Of a stretch of 64,000 bases of DNA, positions 53,111 through 61,900 are shown one piece after another. The stretch is from Micromonospora zamorensis (GTDB lineage Bacteria > Actinomycetota > Actinomycetes > Mycobacteriales > Micromonosporaceae), in contig NZ_LT607755.1 of assembly GCF_900090275.1 (NCBI RefSeq), positions 3,472,001 through 3,536,000 on the forward strand, read 5' to 3'. The notes under the pieces are model-generated. The model made no database searches. It was not told the DNA's origin and saw nothing but the letters and a program-made list of their open reading frames with translations. Made by a program: the position numbers and the translations under genes. The first letter of the stretch is position 1. Each line of letters begins with the position of its first letter.

Positions 53111-53890
53111 TCAGCCGGTCAGGATGATGTTGTGGAGGTTGGCGATGCCGGAAGCGGCGTCGGCCAATGTGTGGGCGGCGCGACGGTAGTCGCGCAGGAT
53201 CTTGAAGCATTTCATCCTGGCCAGGGCGTGTTCGACCCCTGCCCGGACAGTGCGGTGTTCGACGTTGAGGGCTTCCTTCCAGGCGGGCAGATCGGCACCG
53301 TCGGCGGGCTTACGGTAGGGCATGATCACCTCGGGGTTGCCGCGGTAGCCGCCGTCGGCCATCACCGGCCGCCCGTTCAACTTTTGGTCGATGCCCGAGC
53401 TGCGGTAAACAATGGTGTCGTTGCGGTTGCCGGGCTGTGGGTCGCCGACGGCGATGATCAGGCGGGTGCTGGCGTCGATGGCGACCTGCAGGTTCGTCGA
53501 GTACCGGTAGTTCTTGCTCCGGGTGGCCAGGCGGTGATCACGGGTGGGAATCAGCGTGCCGTCGACGATCGCGATCTGCTCGACCGGCCGCTTACGTACC
53601 GGTGTCAGGGCCAGCAGCGGCGCGAGGGTGTCGATGACGCGGTGGGCCGCGGAGTGTGACACCCCGAACAGCGGGCCGATCTGGCGCATCGTCAGGTTCG
53701 TGCGCCAGTAGACGGCGACCAACAGCACCCGGTCGGGAAGATCGAGGGCCCACTGTCGGCCCGGCCGGCCGTCAGCGATGCCGTCCCCGCCACGCTCGGC
53801 GACGAGACGGACCAGCCTGCGGAACTGGGCGGGGGTCAGCCCCGTGAACGGGAAGATCCACTCCTGGCGGGCTGCGGAGATCACCTGCAC
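53111..53890 (-). CDS. IS5-family transposase (DDE_Tnp_4 type)
   Basis: 259 residues, full length for this group. An N-terminal HTH_Tnp_4-like region (RQIGPLFGVSHSAAHRVIDT) precedes the DDE domain, with first Asp in AIVDGTLIPT, second Asp in VMADGGYRGN and Glu in RAGVEHALARMKCFKILRDY. No frameshift or truncation is visible, so the element may still be mobile. It is read away from the AAA gene, with its end near the left inverted repeat. Confidence 0.92.
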   Translation of the reverse strand: MQVISAARQEWIFPFTGLTPAQFRRLVRLVAERGGDGIADGRPGRQWALDLPDRVLLVAVYWRTNLTMRQIGPLFGVSHSAAHRVIDTLAPLLALTPVRKRPVEQIAIVDGTLIPTRDHRLATRSKNYRYSTNLQVAIDASTRLIIAVGDPQPGNRNDTIVYRSSGIDQKLNGRPVMADGGYRGNPEVIMPYRKPADGADLPAWKEALNVEHRTVRAGVEHALARMKCFKILRDYRRAAHTLADAASGIANLHNIILTG

Positions 53891-53967
53891 CCACGCATCC
53901 TCGATGACCGTCTTCAGCGGACAGACGCTGGGGGCACGAGGAGCAGACGCCTATCAGAGAGGACGAC

Positions 53968-54567
53968 GTGAGCAGCCAGTACATCGTCATCACCGGGGGA
54001 CCCGGTGCCGGCAAGACCACGCTGATCGACAGCTTGCGGCGTTCCGGTCACGCCTGCATCGACGAAGCGGGACGACAGATCATCCAGGACCAGCTGTCGA
54101 TCGGCGGCCAGGCGCTGCACACCGGCGACTCACGACTGTTCGCCGAGATCATGCTCAGCTGGGAGATCCGCTCCTACCGCCAAGCCAGCCAGCATCCCGG
54201 GCCCGTCTTCTTCGACCGGGGGATCCCGGACATGGTCGGCTACTACCTCCTACTCGGCCAGCCCGTTCCCGCCCACGTGACAGCCGCAGCGCAGCTGTTC
54301 CGCTACCACCAGCGTGTGTTCATCGCCCCGCCCTGGCCGCAGATCTACAGCACTGACAGCGAACGACACCAAGACTTCGCCGAAGCCGTCCGTACCCACG
54401 ACGCCATGGTTACTGCCTACACCCACCACGGCTACGAGCTCAGTACCCTGCCGCGCAGCGATGTCGCCTCCCGCGTCGAGTTCGTCCGGCAATACGCAGC
54501 AGCCATCGATCACGGACCTCCCGGATCACCTCGTCCAAGCTGCCCCGAGTTACGAGACGTCCCTTAG
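53968..54567 (+). CDS. AAA_28-type ATPase/kinase-like passenger of the IS element
   Basis: 199 residues with Walker A VITGGPGAGKTTLIDSL, a Walker B-like VFFDRGIPDMVGYYLL and an Arg-rich lid. This resembles the AAA_28 P-loop family (similar in outline to NadR-type and other small-molecule kinases). The stop codon TAG lies within the right terminal inverted repeat, so the last residues (CPELRDVP) are encoded by the repeat itself. Function is unknown; being within the IS boundaries, it travels with the transposase. Confidence 0.8.
   Translation: MSSQYIVITGGPGAGKTTLIDSLRRSGHACIDEAGRQIIQDQLSIGGQALHTGDSRLFAEIMLSWEIRSYRQASQHPGPVFFDRGIPDMVGYYLLLGQPVPAHVTAAAQLFRYHQRVFIAPPWPQIYSTDSERHQDFAEAVRTHDAMVTAYTHHGYELSTLPRSDVASRVEFVRQYAAAIDHGPPGSPRPSCPELRDVP
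54548..54567 (-). repeat. Right terminal inverted repeat of the IS element
   Basis: Exact reverse complement of 53058-53077. It contains the last six codons and stop of the passenger ATPase gene. Confidence 0.85.
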
Positions 54568-54760
54568 ATCGAACACCAATTGCGCTTGCAGGAATTGCAC
54601 CTCGATGACCGGGATCAGTAAATTCTGTCTCAATCGCCGACAGTTGTCCGAAAAGCGACCGGGGCAATTTGGGCCGGATAGCCGACAGGGCGCTTCTTCG
54701 ACCACCAAGCTAACCTGCTCTCGTCGGTTCAATAAGGCAGCCAGCCCGGAGGAGCATGTC

Positions 54761-55264
54761 ATGTTCATCGTGGCGACGCAGGATCCAAATACACGCGGTC
54801 AATCTGAAGGACCCGAATCGGGTGCCGATGCGTGGGGTGCGCTCCTGCCCATCGACGCCGGGCTCACGCAGGCCGAGGCGGATCGGCAGTTGGCCACCTA
54901 CCTGGCCGGGGTGCAGGCGGGCGAGCCGCTGTGCATCCGCGCGCACGGCAACGACGAGGAGATCGGTGACGCCGAGGCCGGCGCCAAGGACTGGGGCTGG
55001 ACCTACAAGAAGCTGGCCCGGATGCTGGCCACCCATCTGACCGCCACCCCGAGCGTCGTCCTGATCCGGTCGTGCGCCGAGGAGGTGACCAACTTTCCTA
55101 CTCAAATGGCGGTCCGCCTGGAGTCGAACTGGCCGGGCGCGAACCACCTCGACGGGGTCGTCATCTACGGCTACAACACATCGGTGAACATCAGCACGCC
55201 CGTCCCGTCGCCGCAGCAGCTGACCAAGAACGTCCAGGTCCAGCCGGTCATCGTTTCGTTGTGA
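54761..55264 (+). CDS. Caspase-like (clan CD) fold protein with H62/C105 dyad, hypothetical
   Basis: 167 residues from the ATG at 54761, preceded by GGAGGAGC. The frame is open for 149 codons further upstream, but that part crosses the IS end and reads as non-coding. The core shows the clan-CD pattern of a strand ending in His-Gly (EPLCIRAHGNDEEIG, His62) and a later strand ending in Cys (PSVVLIRSCAEEVT, Cys105), then DGVVIYGYNT. This is the layout of caspase, gingipain and CHAT peptidases. No prodomain is present, and no family name can be assigned. It precedes the PD-(D/E)XK gene by 162 bases on the same strand. Confidence 0.6.
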   Translation: MFIVATQDPNTRGQSEGPESGADAWGALLPIDAGLTQAEADRQLATYLAGVQAGEPLCIRAHGNDEEIGDAEAGAKDWGWTYKKLARMLATHLTATPSVVLIRSCAEEVTNFPTQMAVRLESNWPGANHLDGVVIYGYNTSVNISTPVPSPQQLTKNVQVQPVIVSL

Positions 55265-55426
55265 CCCGCTGCTGCGCCTAGCAATTCATCCCGTACGCCG
55301 ACTCCTCTCGGTTTTCGGGCTGCCCACGTAGCGAGCTGACGCACTCGCACGGCATTGACACTCTGAGATTCTTCGATCACTCTGGGTGCCTGTCTCGTGC
55401 AGTGCGTCAGCACCGGGGGTGGGCGT

Positions 55427-56851
55427 GTGGAGATTGATTCCCTCGTACGGTCTCTGAGCTATCAGTCGTTACTGGCGCTCAACTCCTCCGATCAGCTCGT
55501 CGACGACGTGCTCCGGTACGCCGAGACACACGCCAAGACGCGCGAGGCGTACTGGCACCACAAGACGTTGACCCCGGTGGACGTCGGCAAGGGCGGGATA
55601 CGGACCAGCCCGGCACAGGTATTGCACGAGCTGGGGGTCGCCACCACCCTGTTGACCGCGTCCCCGCTCTCGCAGGTGGCTCGGCACTGGGCCGCCGTCC
55701 GCTACTGCGCCACGCTGACAAGAAGCGGTGGGCTTCTTGCGCTGACGCCGGACGCCAACGAGGTCGTCTACCACCACAAGGTGACCCAGTCCGAGCAGTT
55801 GGGCATCGGCCTGGCCCTCGTCGTCGCCAAGAATCTGCTGCGCCGGCAGTATCGGGGCTGGACATTCCACGCGGTCGACGCAGAGGTGGCGTTGAAAGCC
55901 GGCTTCGTGGACGGGGTCGGTGCGGTGGAGTCAGTCTCGCGCACCAAGAAGCGACCGGACTACATCCTGCTCGGTCACCACGCCACGAAGACCCGCAGGC
56001 GGATGAAGATCGTGATCCTGGAGTGCAAGGGCACCCACCAGCCGCCGAGCTTCATTCACGGGCAGCTCGCCCGAGCCGCCGTGCAGGTGGAGGCGCTGTC
56101 GGTGGGCGGAAGCCACCCACCGTCGCTGATGGTCGCCTCGCACCTCACCCAAACGGGGATCACCGCTTACGTGCTCGATCCGCCCGGAGATGACGAGTTG
56201 TGGTCAGGCGACGACGAAGAGCTGGACAACCTGTTGAGCACCAGCCCCGAGGACCAGTTCTGGCGACCGCGCACGGCCACCCCTGACGAGGTCGAAGCGA
56301 GACAGGCACCGACCGGACCACCGTCACCGGCCGACGAGACCGTCACCGAACCGGACCTCGCCGACGAGTTGCCGCCGGGTGCACCCCAGGTCTTCGACAT
56401 ACCCGAGCAGGAGCGTGGCTGGTTCACTCAGATCCTGACCCGTGCCGTGGCGGCCACCGCCCTGCTCTTCGCCGGCAACAGCGCAGCCGCAAGCGGGTAT
56501 GCCACACCCCGCCAGCGCGGAACGGAGGATCCGGTATTCCAGCCGGGGCTGTTCAACCTGGACCCGGCATGGGCGACGAGCAGCGCCGCGACGTTTGCGC
56601 TACCCAACGGGCTCTCTGCGGAGGGCACCCGGCACCGCGCGCCCCTGGGCCGGGGCAGGGTCCTGGAGGTCTTCCGAGGCGTGGAGAGCCGCTTATACCG
56701 CGAGCTGGCCGACGGCCGGGTCGGCGCCTACCTGAGGGATGCGCCGACTTTCTTCGGCAGGCGAGCGGCGCTGCCGGCCGACGGCAGCGTGTACTCGTTC
56801 GGCCGGGATGGCACGGTCCTGGTCGTCCGGGTCCTCGACGGCGGCGGATGA
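55427..56851 (+). CDS. PD-(D/E)XK nuclease-like protein with long C-terminal extension
   Basis: 474 residues from the GTG at 55427; a GTG ten codons earlier is possible. The catalytic pattern is clear: PD177-178 in KKRPDYILLG and E199-x-K201 in KIVILECKGTH, with strands in the right places, so a restriction-type or Mrr-like DNase is likely. The N-terminal ~170 residues are helical and unassigned. After an acidic linker there is a hydrophobic stretch (AVAATALLFAGNSAAASG) that could be a membrane helix, then ~130 residues of unknown function. It follows the caspase-like gene and may act with it (inference). Confidence 0.65.
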   Translation: MEIDSLVRSLSYQSLLALNSSDQLVDDVLRYAETHAKTREAYWHHKTLTPVDVGKGGIRTSPAQVLHELGVATTLLTASPLSQVARHWAAVRYCATLTRSGGLLALTPDANEVVYHHKVTQSEQLGIGLALVVAKNLLRRQYRGWTFHAVDAEVALKAGFVDGVGAVESVSRTKKRPDYILLGHHATKTRRRMKIVILECKGTHQPPSFIHGQLARAAVQVEALSVGGSHPPSLMVASHLTQTGITAYVLDPPGDDELWSGDDEELDNLLSTSPEDQFWRPRTATPDEVEARQAPTGPPSPADETVTEPDLADELPPGAPQVFDIPEQERGWFTQILTRAVAATALLFAGNSAAASGYATPRQRGTEDPVFQPGLFNLDPAWATSSAATFALPNGLSAEGTRHRAPLGRGRVLEVFRGVESRLYRELADGRVGAYLRDAPTFFGRRAALPADGSVYSFGRDGTVLVVRVLDGGG

Positions 56852-56996
56852 GGCGGTCATCCGGCGCACCGGACACCCTGCCACAAGCATCAGAGGGTAC
56901 GAGTGGCAGCTTGGGCCGCCCAACTGGGACGCGCCGCTGCCCGCCCGTTCCTGGCTCTGACCGCAACGTCTGCCTCGACGTCGCCAGCCCGAACTG

Positions 56997-57116
56997 ATGG
57001 TGGCGCTCTCCATCGGCTTCCGGCCGAGCAGAGACGTGCCCTGGATCAGGGTCGGGCTGGTCGTTCTCGGCATCCTGCTCACCTGCAGCCTGGCCCGGAT
57101 TCGCTACGAACTCTAA
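56997..57116 (+). CDS. Possible 39-residue single-pass membrane protein or remnant
   Basis: The frame reads MVALSIGFRPSRDVPWIR then VGLVVLGILLTCSLARIRY and stops at TAA. A single hydrophobic helix is plausible, but no binding site precedes the ATG; it may be the tail of a lost membrane gene. The rest of 56852-57333 has no other clear gene and includes the promoter region of the XRE gene. Confidence 0.25.
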   Translation: MVALSIGFRPSRDVPWIRVGLVVLGILLTCSLARIRYEL

Positions 57117-57333
57117 ACCTCGCCCAACACCATTCCAGCCCCGACAGTACGCCGATTCAACGTGCGTCGGAATTGCGCGTCCATGGCTGCCGTCGGGGGT
57201 GTCTTGTATGGTCAGAGGCGTGATCGCTTTGCGTGTCAGCATCCAATGGAATTGACTCTCAGGGGCAACAACCGCGCGTTTCACCGCTGGCGTCCGGATG
57301 TAACAAAATGCAACGTGGAGAGGGCGGGAGCCG

Positions 57334-58215
57334 ATGGCCGACGACATGGGATCGACAGTGCCGCGACGGCAGCTCGGGCGGGCGCTGCGCGAGCTGCGCA
57401 CCGAGGCGCGGATGACGCTGGACGGCGCGGCCGAGGCGATGCAGTGCAGCCGACAGAAGATGTGGCGCATCGAGACCGGTCTCGGCCCCGTCCGCGCGCT
57501 CGACGTCAAGGCCATGTGCGAGCTGTACGGGGCCACGCCCGACCTGGCCGGCGCCCTCACCGCCTTGGCCGCTGAGACCAAGGCCAAGGGCTGGTGGCAC
57601 TCGTATGGCGACGCTGTCCCCGACTGGTTCGAGCTGTACGTCGGCCTGGAATCCGCCGCCTCCCGGCTCCGGGAGCATGACGACACCCTGATCCCTGGCC
57701 TGCTTCAAACTCCGGGATACACGCGCGGTGTCTACCAGAACCGTCCCAACATGCCGGCTGACGAGTTGGAAGAAGTTCTGGAGGTCCGCCGCCGCCGACA
57801 GGAGGTCCTCGTCCGCCGGCTTCCGAAGGCACCCCAGCTGGAATGGGTCCTCTCGGAGGCCGTCTTGCTTCGACGCGTTGGCGGCCCAGCAGCCATGGCC
57901 GAACAGCTGGACCGCCTTCTTGACCGAACCGAGCTACCCAACGTGTCGATCCGCGTGCTGCCACTGTCGGCTGGCGCACACTACGGCGCACTGGCGGGGG
58001 CCTTCGTCATGCTCGACTTCCCACTCGTCAACCGGGTCGTCCCTGATCAGTCTGTTGTCTACTGTGAATCGGTAACCGGTGCCCTCTACCTTGACAGGCC
58101 GGACGAGTTCGCGGTCTACGAGAAGGTCTGGGCGAGCCTCCTCGACCTCGCACTTGATGAGGAACAATCAAGAAGAATGATCGGCAAGATCAAGGAAGAG
58201 GTCCACCATGGCTGA
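57334..58215 (+). CDS. XRE-family regulator with DUF5753
   Basis: 293 residues. An N-terminal HTH (LGRALRELRTEARMTLDGAA, MQCSRQKMWRIETGLG) is followed by the DUF5753 domain with its typical LIPGLLQTPGYTRGVYQ and later FVMLDFPLVNRVV. These regulators (WhiJ/BldB-type neighbourhoods) are paired with a small DUF397 protein; the paired gene starts 8 bases before this one's stop. In such pairs the two proteins act together in developmental or stress regulation in streptomycetes; here the target is unknown. Confidence 0.88.
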   Translation: MADDMGSTVPRRQLGRALRELRTEARMTLDGAAEAMQCSRQKMWRIETGLGPVRALDVKAMCELYGATPDLAGALTALAAETKAKGWWHSYGDAVPDWFELYVGLESAASRLREHDDTLIPGLLQTPGYTRGVYQNRPNMPADELEEVLEVRRRRQEVLVRRLPKAPQLEWVLSEAVLLRRVGGPAAMAEQLDRLLDRTELPNVSIRVLPLSAGAHYGALAGAFVMLDFPLVNRVVPDQSVVYCESVTGALYLDRPDEFAVYEKVWASLLDLALDEEQSRRMIGKIKEEVHHG

Positions 58216-58405
58216 CGACCTGCTCGGTGCCCAGTGGCGGAAGAGCACCCGCAGCGGCGACAACAACGGCAACTGCCTGGAGGTCGCCGATAACCTGCCC
58301 GGCCTCGTTCTAGTACGCGACAGCAAGGACCCGGCCGGAGAGGCTCTTGCATTCTCACCCGCCGCCTGGATTAGCTTCGTCCGGTTCGCCCAGTCCAAGC
58401 ATTGA
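58208..58405 (+). CDS. DUF397 protein
   Basis: 65 residues that fit the family exactly: QWRKSTRSGDNNGNCLEVAD, LVLVRDSKDPAGEALAFSPA, AWISFVRF. It overlaps the XRE-DUF5753 gene by 8 bases, the standard partner arrangement. Confidence 0.92.
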   Translation: MADDLLGAQWRKSTRSGDNNGNCLEVADNLPGLVLVRDSKDPAGEALAFSPAAWISFVRFAQSKH

Positions 58406-58413
58406 GCCGCACC

Positions 58414-58674
58414 TCAGACGGGAGCGCTGCTCGGCGGCGTGCCGGAGGCGCCCCCGTCGCGCAACCCGTCGGGTAACCGCATCTCCAGCGACGGGCTGTG
58501 CCGCATGGCCGAACAGCGACCCGCTACCACGTGCGCCAGGTAAATCGCCGCGTGCCGGCTGTCCGGGTTGCGCGGGCGAACACCACCCGCGCTCGCCCAC
58601 GAACTCGTCGTGCCGCTCGCGAACTCCGCCACGCGGATCGTCTCCAGGTACGACATTAAAGTCCCGGCGTCCAT
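58414..58674 (-). CDS. Small protein of unknown function
   Basis: 86 residues, convergent with the DUF397 gene 8 bases away. It contains LETIRVAEFASGTTSSWASA, PRNPDSRHAAIYLAHVVAGR and PSLEMRLPDGLRDGG, which reads as real coding sequence; no known family. No strong binding site precedes the ATG, and an in-frame ATG six codons later is possible. Confidence 0.45.
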   Translation of the reverse strand: MDAGTLMSYLETIRVAEFASGTTSSWASAGGVRPRNPDSRHAAIYLAHVVAGRCSAMRHSPSLEMRLPDGLRDGGASGTPPSSAPV

Positions 58675-58677
58675 CGG

Positions 58678-58897
58678 TCACATCCACAGACACAGAAGTC
58701 GGTCGACCTTGCTGTCATCCTTCCGATGTCCGTGATCATCCAGCGCTCCCTGCGCGGCGACCTGCACTGCCGCCGTCTTGCCGTCGACCTTCACGGAGGT
58801 GTGCGGCCCTGCAGGCCGGCCGAGTAGCCGCGCAACAGGCCTCAGTGGTCGTGAGGTGCCGTCCGGCCTGGTGCTTCTGGTGGTTACTCGTAGCCAT
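58678..58897 (-). pseudogene. Possible small frameshifted gene upstream of the small unknown protein
   Basis: From the ATG at 58897 the frame gives MATSNHQKHQAGRHLTTTEA, then turns to Cys/Arg-rich residues. One base later the other frame gives LGRPAGPHTSVKVDGKTAAV, VAAQGALDDHGHRKDDSKVD and stops at 58678. The span is 3n+1 bases, consistent with one extra base. Either a broken small gene or chance; the second half has the better codon use. Confidence 0.3.
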
Positions 58898-58931
58898 CTG
58901 CTCTACTCCGAAAGTGGAAGAGAGTAGCGGG

Positions 58932-61900
58932 CTACGACGGCTGCCAGCCCGCCTCGATCGCATCCTGAAGCCGCTTACTGAACACGGCATGGGCCTGCCG
59001 ATACTCGTTCTCCCGATCCGCCTTGTAGAACGGCACCGAGTATCCCTCAGGTACCGGATTCCGCTCCGGGTCATTCCGGTATGCGGCCAGCTGCTCGTAG
59101 TGCTCCTTTTTCTGTCCGTACCCGAAAGCGTGGTGCACCGCCGCAACTCTGCGTCCAGCTCCATCGAACCACATATTGGCCTCATAGTCAGACATAATAG
59201 GATAACGGGATCGGAGAGTTGCTAGGAGGTCTTCGATTCCTATTCCTAACCAAACAGCGACGAGCGCGTCAATCTCGACAGCAGCAGCTCTACGTTCATA
59301 CTCAGTTCGTAGTGGTATCGTCCATTCCCAGTGTTCAACGACGTCGGCACCAATCGGGCGCAGTCCTGACCACTCCACAGCCCAAGTGAAATTTGGCCAA
59401 GTGTGCTCGTAAAGCTCATGCCACAAATCGCCATACGCATCAGTCAAACAATTCAAACGAAGCGTGCGAAGCAGCAGGTCAGCAGCCAGTGGGTGGTCCG
59501 CGTCCGGACTAGGCATCATTAAGGCACCCGAAACATCGAAGTTCGATGCGCCGATAATCCTAAGAATATAGTCGAGTGGAATTGACGACCAGAACCCGGC
59601 CGTGAGAGCGGTGAGGTAATTCGAGGATAGAGCCATACTCCTCAGTGAATCGATGTGAGCAGGACCAGGTGGAACGAGAGCAGCGAAAAGCGAGCGCTCC
59701 GAGTCGAATGCGATCATCTTACGCCACGTCAGACGATAGTGGTCGGTATAGTGTCGCCCGCCCCAGCGATCGCGGGGCGACGGGCTCACGACCTCGGGAT
59801 CAGTCAGCGCATAGCACGTTCGGGGAACGAACCCTTCATCCAACTTCGTTAAATCGTGCGCAACCCAATCTTGGCCGTTACGGAAAGGATTGTTTGGCTC
59901 TTTCACGAACGGCGTTGCGACACCAATGTGAGTGCCTTGCAGGACCACCTCCTTTAGCAGCTCCACTCGACCCACGCCGTGCCGAATAAGACCCTCCTTT
60001 TTTGCGTTAGCTTCATCGTAACCACGGCTGATGCGAGGACTGAAAGCAGCAAGCCGACGACTGAACCTAGAAAGAGCAGCGATCGCTCGACTCTCTTCGA
60101 GCGTGATTGGATAAGCGAGATGAGTATGCAATATGGGTTCGTCCAGCTTGCCACGCAACTGTCGCCAGACGCCTAGCATTTCTTCGTTGACCGTTGTCAT
60201 CCTTGATCGATGGGGGCGCAGATCCCATCGGCCCTTGTACTTCTGTCCGGGCGCTTCCCCCGACCCATCGTGATCAAGTGACGCGACTAAAGTAGCCGGA
60301 TCAAATAGCCAGCTAACATGCTGGAACTCAGTATCCTTCTCGCGGCCATACACGTGGATCCCAAACTCAGTATTAACATGAATGTCGGGAAATACGCCAC
60401 GCCGGTTGTGGAAATGTGCGTGAAACCTCAGATGCTTATAAGTCGCAGCTCGAAGCCCGCCTTCCTTAATTCCCCCGAAGTGCGTGTCGGGGTGCACAAG
60501 TCCGGCCGCGCCATCAACCCCAAGGTTTCTCCACACCTGACACATGACGGCTCGATAGAGGTCAGGTTGCGTCCCTGCCAACAAACTGTACGTCGCGGCG
60601 TTAACAAGGAAGGCAACCGCCCCGGAATTCACCGTCAATTCCGAACAGTAGTAGGCGTGGCTCGCCTCCTGCCCAAGGAGCAGGGACCGTCGATGCTGCA
60701 CTGTTTCTGTTAACGGCTTCTGAACGAGCCTAAACCACGGTTCACGTTCGGCGAGGACCGCATCCGCTTCCCAGCGCGGCCTAACCCACGGCGGATTGCC
60801 AACTTGGAGGTCGAAGCCGCCCTTAGCGAACGCTTGGGCGAAGGTCAACTCCCAGTGGAAGAAGCCCTGCCGTCCGGAGATCTGATCGGCAGCGAGTAGC
60901 CAGGGAAAGCGGTCGGAGAGCGTCCAAGGCGAGTCGACGCCGATGACGCCGTCGAGCTTCCGCTCGAACTCAGTAATCTCGCTCAGGCTGGTGAGCGTCC
61001 GGCCGTAGAACCTCTCGGTGTTCTCGTCCACATCACTACGGCCGATGAGCGCCTCGGCAAAGGTCAGCCAGTCATCCAGGTCGGACAGCGGCACCTGCCG
61101 CCGGAGCTGTTCCGCCACCGTCATCCGCCGGGTACCAATCGGCTTGGTAGGCAGCTTCATCTGCTGCGGCTGCACATTGCCGAAAATGTCCGGTGTCTCG
61201 TAGACGGCCGGTTCCTCGTACGCCGGCTCGTCCTTGATGTGCGACACCTGGACGGGCGCGGCCGGGTAGGCCGGATCCGAGCCGTCAAGCAGCCCAACCT
61301 TGTCGAGCGGCCAGAACCACAGCGCGCACCAGACGTCCATGAGCGTCTTGAGCCGCCAGTACGGCGTCCCCGGCGCGGTCAGGTCGGCGAGGATCTCCTC
61401 CCGGGGCACCGCCTCAATAACGGGAGGCAGGTCCTCAGCACCCCAGACCGCGATGTCGCGGCGGATCTCCCGCTCGGAGATGTCGAGCCGCTGCTGCACC
61501 AGCCCCCACAGGAACTCCACCCGCCGAGCCAGCGCCTGCAACCGCTGGACCTGCGAGTTCCTCCCCTTGGCGGATGGCGTGCGCTTCATCGCCGTACGCC
61601 AGGCTTTCAATCTCGCGGTCTCGGCCGGCGCCAGCTCGCGGGCCTCCTTCTCACCCGCGACCGCGCCCCACCCGTCGGCGGGGAGCAGGAAGTGATGGAT
61701 GGTGCCCTCGTCGATCGGCCCGTCCCGGAAGGGCTGTTCCTTCGGGGCGGTGGTGAGCCACGACTTGTCGGCGAGCTGCTTCGCGGTGTAGGTCTTCCGG
61801 CCGGCGCCGATGAGCGAGTTGCCGCGTTGCAGGTGCAGGCCGAACCAGGGGGCCTGGAGGCCGGCGTGCATGACGTTGAGCCAGAGCGACACCTCGGCCA

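Larger units (their letters stand above)
53058..54567. mobile_element. IS5-type insertion sequence carrying an AAA ATPase passenger
   Basis: Bounded by a perfect 20-bp inverted repeat: CTAAGGGACGTCTCGTAACT at 53058-53077 and its reverse complement at 54548-54567. Inside are an IS5/DDE_Tnp_4-type transposase (minus strand) and an AAA_28-type ATPase (plus strand) that diverge from a ~77-base centre. The whole is 1510 bases, longer than a plain IS5-family element (~0.9 kb). If the first TA on each side is counted as the target duplication, the repeat is 17 bp and the target site TA. It lies just after the EVE-HNH gene and before the caspase-like gene. Confidence 0.85.

Noticed and set aside
54550..54768. 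A 72-codon minus-strand frame running from the caspase-like gene into the IS.
   Set aside because: It crosses the terminal inverted repeat, has no domain, and the plus strand has a well-placed ribosome binding site for the caspase-like gene.
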